DNA of 64,000 nt, from NCBI RefSeq assembly GCF_000797515.1, contig NZ_JSBN01000003.1, positions 1-64,000 on the forward strand, written 5' to 3'. The DNA is from Sphingomonas sp. Ant H11 (GTDB lineage: Bacteria; Pseudomonadota; Alphaproteobacteria; Sphingomonadales; Sphingomonadaceae). Under the pieces are notes generated by a model. That model ran no database searches. It saw nothing but the letters and a program-made list of their open reading frames with translations, and was not told the origin of the DNA. Both the position numbers and the translations under genes were made by a program. Of the stretch, positions 60,166 through 64,000 are shown piece by piece (position 1 is the first letter of the stretch; each line of letters begins with the position of its first letter).

Positions 60166-61217
60166 GACGGAACTCCAACGCGGGTCAGCATGAGGAAGCC
60201 GGACACCAGGAACACCCAGAACAGCGACAGCGGCAGGAAGATCTTCCACCCCAGCCGCATCAGCTGGTCATAGCGGTAACGCGGGACGGTCGCCTTCACC
60301 CAGCTGAACACGAAGAAGAACAGCAGGATCTTGATAAACAGCCAGAGGATCCCCGGCACCGCGTACAGGATCGGAAGATCCAGCGGCGGCAGATATCCGC
60401 CCCAGAACAACGTCGCGTTCAAGGCGCACATCAGAATAACGTTGGCATATTCACCAAGCCAATAAAGCGCGAACGCCATCGACGAATATTCAGTCTGATA
60501 GCCCGCGACCAATTCGCTCTCGGCCTCGGCCAGATCGAACGGCGCGCGCTGCGTTTCGGCCAGCGACGAGATGAAGAACACCACCGCCATCGGGAACAGC
60601 AAGGGGTTCAGGAAGAAGCCATTGACCGGCGTCCCCATCACGCTCTTCTGCGCTTCGACGATTGTGGTCAGGTTGAAGCTGCCGCTCCACAGCACGATCG
60701 AAATCAGCACGAAACCGATCGCGACCTCATAGCTCACCATTTGCGCCGCCGCGCGGATCGCCGAGAAGAACGGATATTTGGAGTTGGACGCCCAACCCGC
60801 GAGAATGATGCCGTACACCCCGAGCGACGACGCGGCGAGCACATACAGCAAGCCGACATTGATATCAGCGAGCGCGGCTCGCGCATCGAATGGCACCACC
60901 GCCCACACGATCAGCGCGACCGTAAAGGTGATAATCGGCGCGATCAGGAACAGCGTCTTGTTCGCTGCCGAAGGAACAATCGTTTCCTGCAGGAACACCT
61001 TGAGGCCGTCGGCGAAGGATTGCAGCAACCCGAGCGGGCCAACCACGTTCGGACCACGGCGCAGCGCCATCGACGCCCAGATCTTGCGATCGGCATAGAT
61101 GATCATCGCCACTGCCAGCATCAGCGGCAGCGCGATCAGCAGAATGTCCATCAAAGTGGCAAGGAACCACGCCCAGCCAAAGGGAAGGCCGAAACGGTAG
61201 GTGAAGAAACTGGTCAT
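60162..61217 (-). CDS. nuoH: NADH-quinone oxidoreductase subunit H
   Basis: A 351-residue membrane subunit of complex I that forms the quinone chamber. It begins [40 protein letters not shown] and [20 protein letters not shown] are the charged loops at the quinone site. ATG 61217 overlaps the restored nuoG stop as ATGA, which supports both calls. The frame is intact. Confidence 0.96.
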   Translation of the reverse strand: MTSFFTYRFGLPFGWAWFLATLMDILLIALPLMLAVAMIIYADRKIWASMALRRGPNVVGPLGLLQSFADGLKVFLQETIVPSAANKTLFLIAPIITFTVALIVWAVVPFDARAALADINVGLLYVLAASSLGVYGIILAGWASNSKYPFFSAIRAAAQMVSYEVAIGFVLISIVLWSGSFNLTTIVEAQKSVMGTPVNGFFLNPLLFPMAVVFFISSLAETQRAPFDLAEAESELVAGYQTEYSSMAFALYWLGEYANVILMCALNATLFWGGYLPPLDLPILYAVPGILWLFIKILLFFFVFSWVKATVPRYRYDQLMRLGWKIFLPLSLFWVFLVSGFLMLTRVGVPS

Positions 61218-63211
61218 TCCGCCGCTCCGCGAATTCCTGGCCGTGGACAAGTTCAGCCGAGCAGCGCTGCATCGTCGGCGACGCGCGACAGATCGCGTTC
61301 GTCAGATAGAAATCCTTGATCGGATAGCCGGCGATCTCGCCCGCAGCGGCCGCGTCGAGCGCAGGCGGTGCCCAGTCGAACGTCGCCAGCCCCAGCGTTC
61401 CGAGCGCAGGCGTATCGACCGCCATCGCCGCGCGCAGTTCCTCGATCGTATCGAACGGCAGCGTCTTGCCCATCACGCCCGACAGAGCGCGCAGGATCGT
61501 CCAATCCTCGCGGGCATCGCCCGGCGGGAAGACGGCGCGCTCGCCGCGCTGCACCCGGCCTCGAGATTGACATAGGTGCCGGATTTCTCGGCATAGCTCG
61601 CCGCCGGCAGAACCACGTCCGCTGCCGCTGCCCCCTTGTCGCCATGATGGCCGATATAGACTTTGAACGTATCCGCAAACGCGCCGAAATCGACTTCGTC
61701 CGCGCCCAGGAAGAAAGCGAGCTTCGGCTTGGCCGCAACCAGGTCGCAATGCCGCCCTTCTGCGCATAGCCCAGCATCAACCCGCCCATGCGGCTCGCCG
61801 CCATGTGCAGCACGTTGAAGCCGTTCCAGCCATCCTTGACCAGACCCAGCGACGGCACCAGCGCCAGCGCCGCGCCAAGCGCCTTCAGCCCAGCCCCGCC
61901 GACGATCACCATCGGACGCTCGGCCTTGGCGAACGCCTCGGTCACCGCCTCGGGCAGATTGCCGAGCACGCCGAGATCGGCACCCAGCCATTCGACCTTA
62001 TAGGTCAGCTCGGTTTCCGGCCCGATCGCGAAGACCTTTGCGCCCTTCTTGATCGCCTTGCGGATGCGCGTGTTCACCAGCGGCGCTTCCCAGCGCACGT
62101 TGCTGCCCACGATCAGGATCACATCGGCCTTTTCGGTGCCCGCGATCGTCGTGTTGAAATTGACCGCAGCCAGGCTCGACGTGTCATAATCCATGCCGGT
62201 CTGGCGGCCTTCGAGCAGGGTCGAGCCCATGCTGCCGAGCAGTGCCTTCGTGGCATACATCGTCTCGCAATCGACCAGATCGCCCGCGACCGCAGCCACG
62301 CTCGCGCCCGCATCGACCTGCGAGATCGCCAGGAACGCCGCATCCCACGATGCTTCGGTCAGGCGACCGTCTTTACGGATATACGGCTTGTCGAGGCGGC
62401 GGCGGACAAGACCATCAACCGCGTGGCGCGTCTTGTCGCTCGCCCATTCCTCGTTCACGTCCTCGTTGATGCGCGGCAGCGCGCGCAGCACCTGGCGACC
62501 GCGTGAATCGAGCCGGATGTTGGTGCCGACCGCGTCCATCACGTCGATGGTCAGCGTCTTCTTCAGCTCCCACGGGCGCGCCTCGAACGCATAAGGCTTG
62601 GAGGTCAGCGCACCGACCGGGCACAGGTCGACGACATTGCCCGACAGTTCGCTCGTCACGGCATGTTCGAGATACGACACGATCTGCATGTTCTCGCCAC
62701 GCCCGATCGCACCGATTTCCTCGACGCCAGCGACTTCCTCGGCAAAACGGATGCAGCGCGTGCACTGGATGCAGCGCGTCATCACCGTCTTGACGATCGG
62801 CCCCATATATTTCTCGGTGACCGCGCGCTTATTCTCGCTGTAGCGCGACTGGCCACGGCCATAGGCAACCGATTGGTCCTGCAGATCGCATTCACCGCCC
62901 TGATCGCAAATCGGGCAATCGAGCGGATGGTTGATGAGCAGGAACTCCATCACCCCTTCGCGCGCATTCTTCACCATCGGCGAGTTGGTGAAGATCTCCT
63001 GCTTGTCCGCCGCCGGCAGCGCGCACGATGCCTGCGGCTTGGGTGGTCCGGGCTTCACCTCGACCAGGCACATCCGGCAATTGCCGGCGATGCTCAGCCG
63101 CTCATGATAGCAGAAACGCGGGATTTCCTTGCCGGCGAGTTCGCACGCCTGGAGCACGGTGGCACCAGCGGGAACTTCGATCTCGACGCCATCGACTTTA
63201 AGTTTAGGCAT
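61214..63211 (-). CDS. nuoG: NADH-quinone oxidoreductase subunit G (three frameshifts)
   Basis: The large iron-sulfur subunit of complex I. The N-terminal 2Fe-2S site is in [19 protein letters not shown]; the His-Cys 4Fe-4S site in [19 protein letters not shown]; and a third in [17 protein letters not shown] molybdopterin-like domain follows. Missing bases near 61742, 61562 and 61228 break the frame; in between it reads [20 protein letters not shown], then [20 protein letters not shown], and finally EFAEAAE before a TGA overlapping nuoH. Restored length is 666 residues. Confidence 0.94.
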
Positions 63212-63234
63212 GGTTCGCGCTCAAACTTTCTTAT

Positions 63235-63984
63235 TCATGGTTTCGCCGCAGCAGCGACTTGAGCCTGCTGTGGGCGAGAAAAGCGATTCCACAATCCATC
63301 TGCGACATAGACGCGAATGCTCGCCGGACTCATCGAAAACTGGATGCCTTGTTCCAGGCATTTGCCCAATGCGGGTGCCAGTGCCCGTGCCGCCGCTCGC
63401 TCGCTCGCACTTGCGGGCATAGTACGGAGCAACGCATCCGACCCGCTCACATCGTTAAAGACTACGCAATCTGCAAATGCTCCGAGCGCCCGCGCCTTGG
63501 GCAAATTGTCGCTATTGGAGACGTAGGTCCGATCAATAACTTCCACCGACCCGGGGGCGAGCGTAGGCGCGACAGGGTGGCCCGCAAGATATGTTTCTTC
63601 AGCCAAAAATCCGCGTAACATCTCGCGCTTGAATTTGAAGCCAAGCGTGTTTTGCGTGACGCTCGCCTGCTTCCCAAGGCACTCTGACATGTCAAAGGTA
63701 CTAGCTACATCGGAGATTTTTGCGGCCTTTATATCCACGCTCACGGGGTCACTATAGGTTAGTATTACGGCCGCTGCCTTCTTATTGCGATTGTAAATGC
63801 ACCGAGCAAACGCCTTCTTGATTAAGCCTGCGTCCTTCGCCTCCACGGCCTGCGGCGCAACCGGAATGAGCGAGCCGGTCTGCACTTCGGGCTTCAACTG
63901 ACCGAACGCAACCGCAGGCATCAAGCCGACAAACAGTACCATGACCGGTAGTGTCGACTGTCTCAAGGCGATTGCAGCGCTCAT
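63235..63984 (-). CDS. Exported protein of unknown function inside the nuo operon
   Basis: A 249-residue protein with an N-terminal signal (MSAAIALRQSTLPVMVLFVG, ending AVAFGQ). The mature part has Cys in ARCIYNRN, DMSECLGKQA, FADCVVFND and LGKCLEQG, suggesting two disulfides or repeats of a Cys-containing unit. I recognise no family. Its ATG overlaps the preceding stop as ATGA, so it is translated with the nuo genes although most nuo operons have nuoF directly before nuoG. Base composition and codon use are less GC-rich than the neighbours, consistent with later insertion. Confidence 0.7.
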   Translation of the reverse strand: MSAAIALRQSTLPVMVLFVGLMPAVAFGQLKPEVQTGSLIPVAPQAVEAKDAGLIKKAFARCIYNRNKKAAAVILTYSDPVSVDIKAAKISDVASTFDMSECLGKQASVTQNTLGFKFKREMLRGFLAEETYLAGHPVAPTLAPGSVEVIDRTYVSNSDNLPKARALGAFADCVVFNDVSGSDALLRTMPASASERAAARALAPALGKCLEQGIQFSMSPASIRVYVADGLWNRFSRPQQAQVAAAAKP

Positions 63985-64000
63985 TCCGCCGCTTCCATCA
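63981..64000 (-). CDS. 3' end of the upstream gene, presumably nuoF (partial)
   Basis: The last codons of a frame entering from beyond the window read MEAAE followed by TGA. The stop overlaps the next ATG as ATGA. nuoF is expected here from usual nuo gene order, but only five residues are visible, so the identity is inferred from context. Confidence 0.45.

Overview
The window is high-GC, densely packed alphaproteobacterial chromosome, most likely from a sphingomonad (Sphingomonas or a close relative). The order aroA-cmk-(gap)-rpsA-ihfB, the ATP synthase zeta subunit (DUF1476), a subclass B3 metallo-beta-lactamase of the Glu-type, aroQ-accB-accC, a nuo operon followed by birA-coaX-rnj-DUF1467, and dispersed palindromes ending in GGGCGAACGG all point that way. 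No phage, IS element, CRISPR array or plasmid gene was seen. Species assignment is inference.

Layout. 1-9.3 kb: guaB, an alcohol dehydrogenase, tRNA-Ala, an FYDLN-acid zinc-ribbon protein, aroA/small membrane protein/cmk, a reverse-strand B3 metallo-beta-lactamase, rpsA, ihfB and tRNA-Leu. 9.4-15.6 kb: a sugar cluster for non-phosphorylative galactose (De Ley-Doudoroff) breakdown: sugar permease, galactose/arabinose 1-dehydrogenase, GguC/AraD1-type protein, secreted aldose epimerase, KDPGal aldolase (dgoA) and KDGal kinase (dgoK). A 14-base motif lies upstream of two of its units. 15.8-20.3 kb: a molybdopterin module: an FdhF/YdeP-type oxidoreductase, a formate/nitrite-type channel and a MobA-FdhD fusion. 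20.3-24.8 kb: a solute-binding lipoprotein, DUF4112, RNase T2, nadC and nadA. 24.9-29.3 kb: a 7-TM protein of unknown role and a tightly coupled BlaI / M56 peptidase / MBL hydrolase / DUF4230 operon behind a strong dyad operator. 29.4-36.8 kb: SMP-30 lactonase, VIT transporter, scoA / acid phosphatase / scoB, leuC / tiny ORF / leuD and a quinone oxidoreductase. 36.9-44.3 kb: a small secreted Cys protein, mntH, DUF1476-bolA-grxD, a ThDP enzyme, CsbD, a methyltransferase, a lipoprotein hydrolase and a ThiS-ThiG fusion. 44.4-50.4 kb: aroQ-accB-accC, purL, bfd-bfr and DUF1467. 50.4-64 kb: rnj, coaX, birA and the nuo operon from nuoN back to nuoG, with an unknown secreted protein between nuoG and the presumed nuoF.

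Quality warning. About 25 single-base frameshifts interrupt otherwise complete genes, including ones expected to be essential (aroA, accB, purL, nuoG, leuD). In almost every case both halves align seamlessly when one base is added or removed, and the restored length is an exact number of codons. Extra bases sit in homopolymers; missing bases are mostly a G or C in a GG/CC pair. They look like sequencing errors, so these genes are annotated as intact genes with a disrupted sequence, from true start to true stop.

How genes work together. Overlapping ATGA/GTGA/TAATG junctions mark many translationally coupled operons: aroA-membrane protein-cmk; dgoK-dgoA; nadA-nadC-RNase T2 (nadC/RNase T2 overlap); blaI-M56-MBL-DUF4230; scoA-phosphatase-scoB; and the nuo genes. 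The most promising under-described system is the BlaI/M56 operon, whose sensor lacks a penicillin-binding domain.
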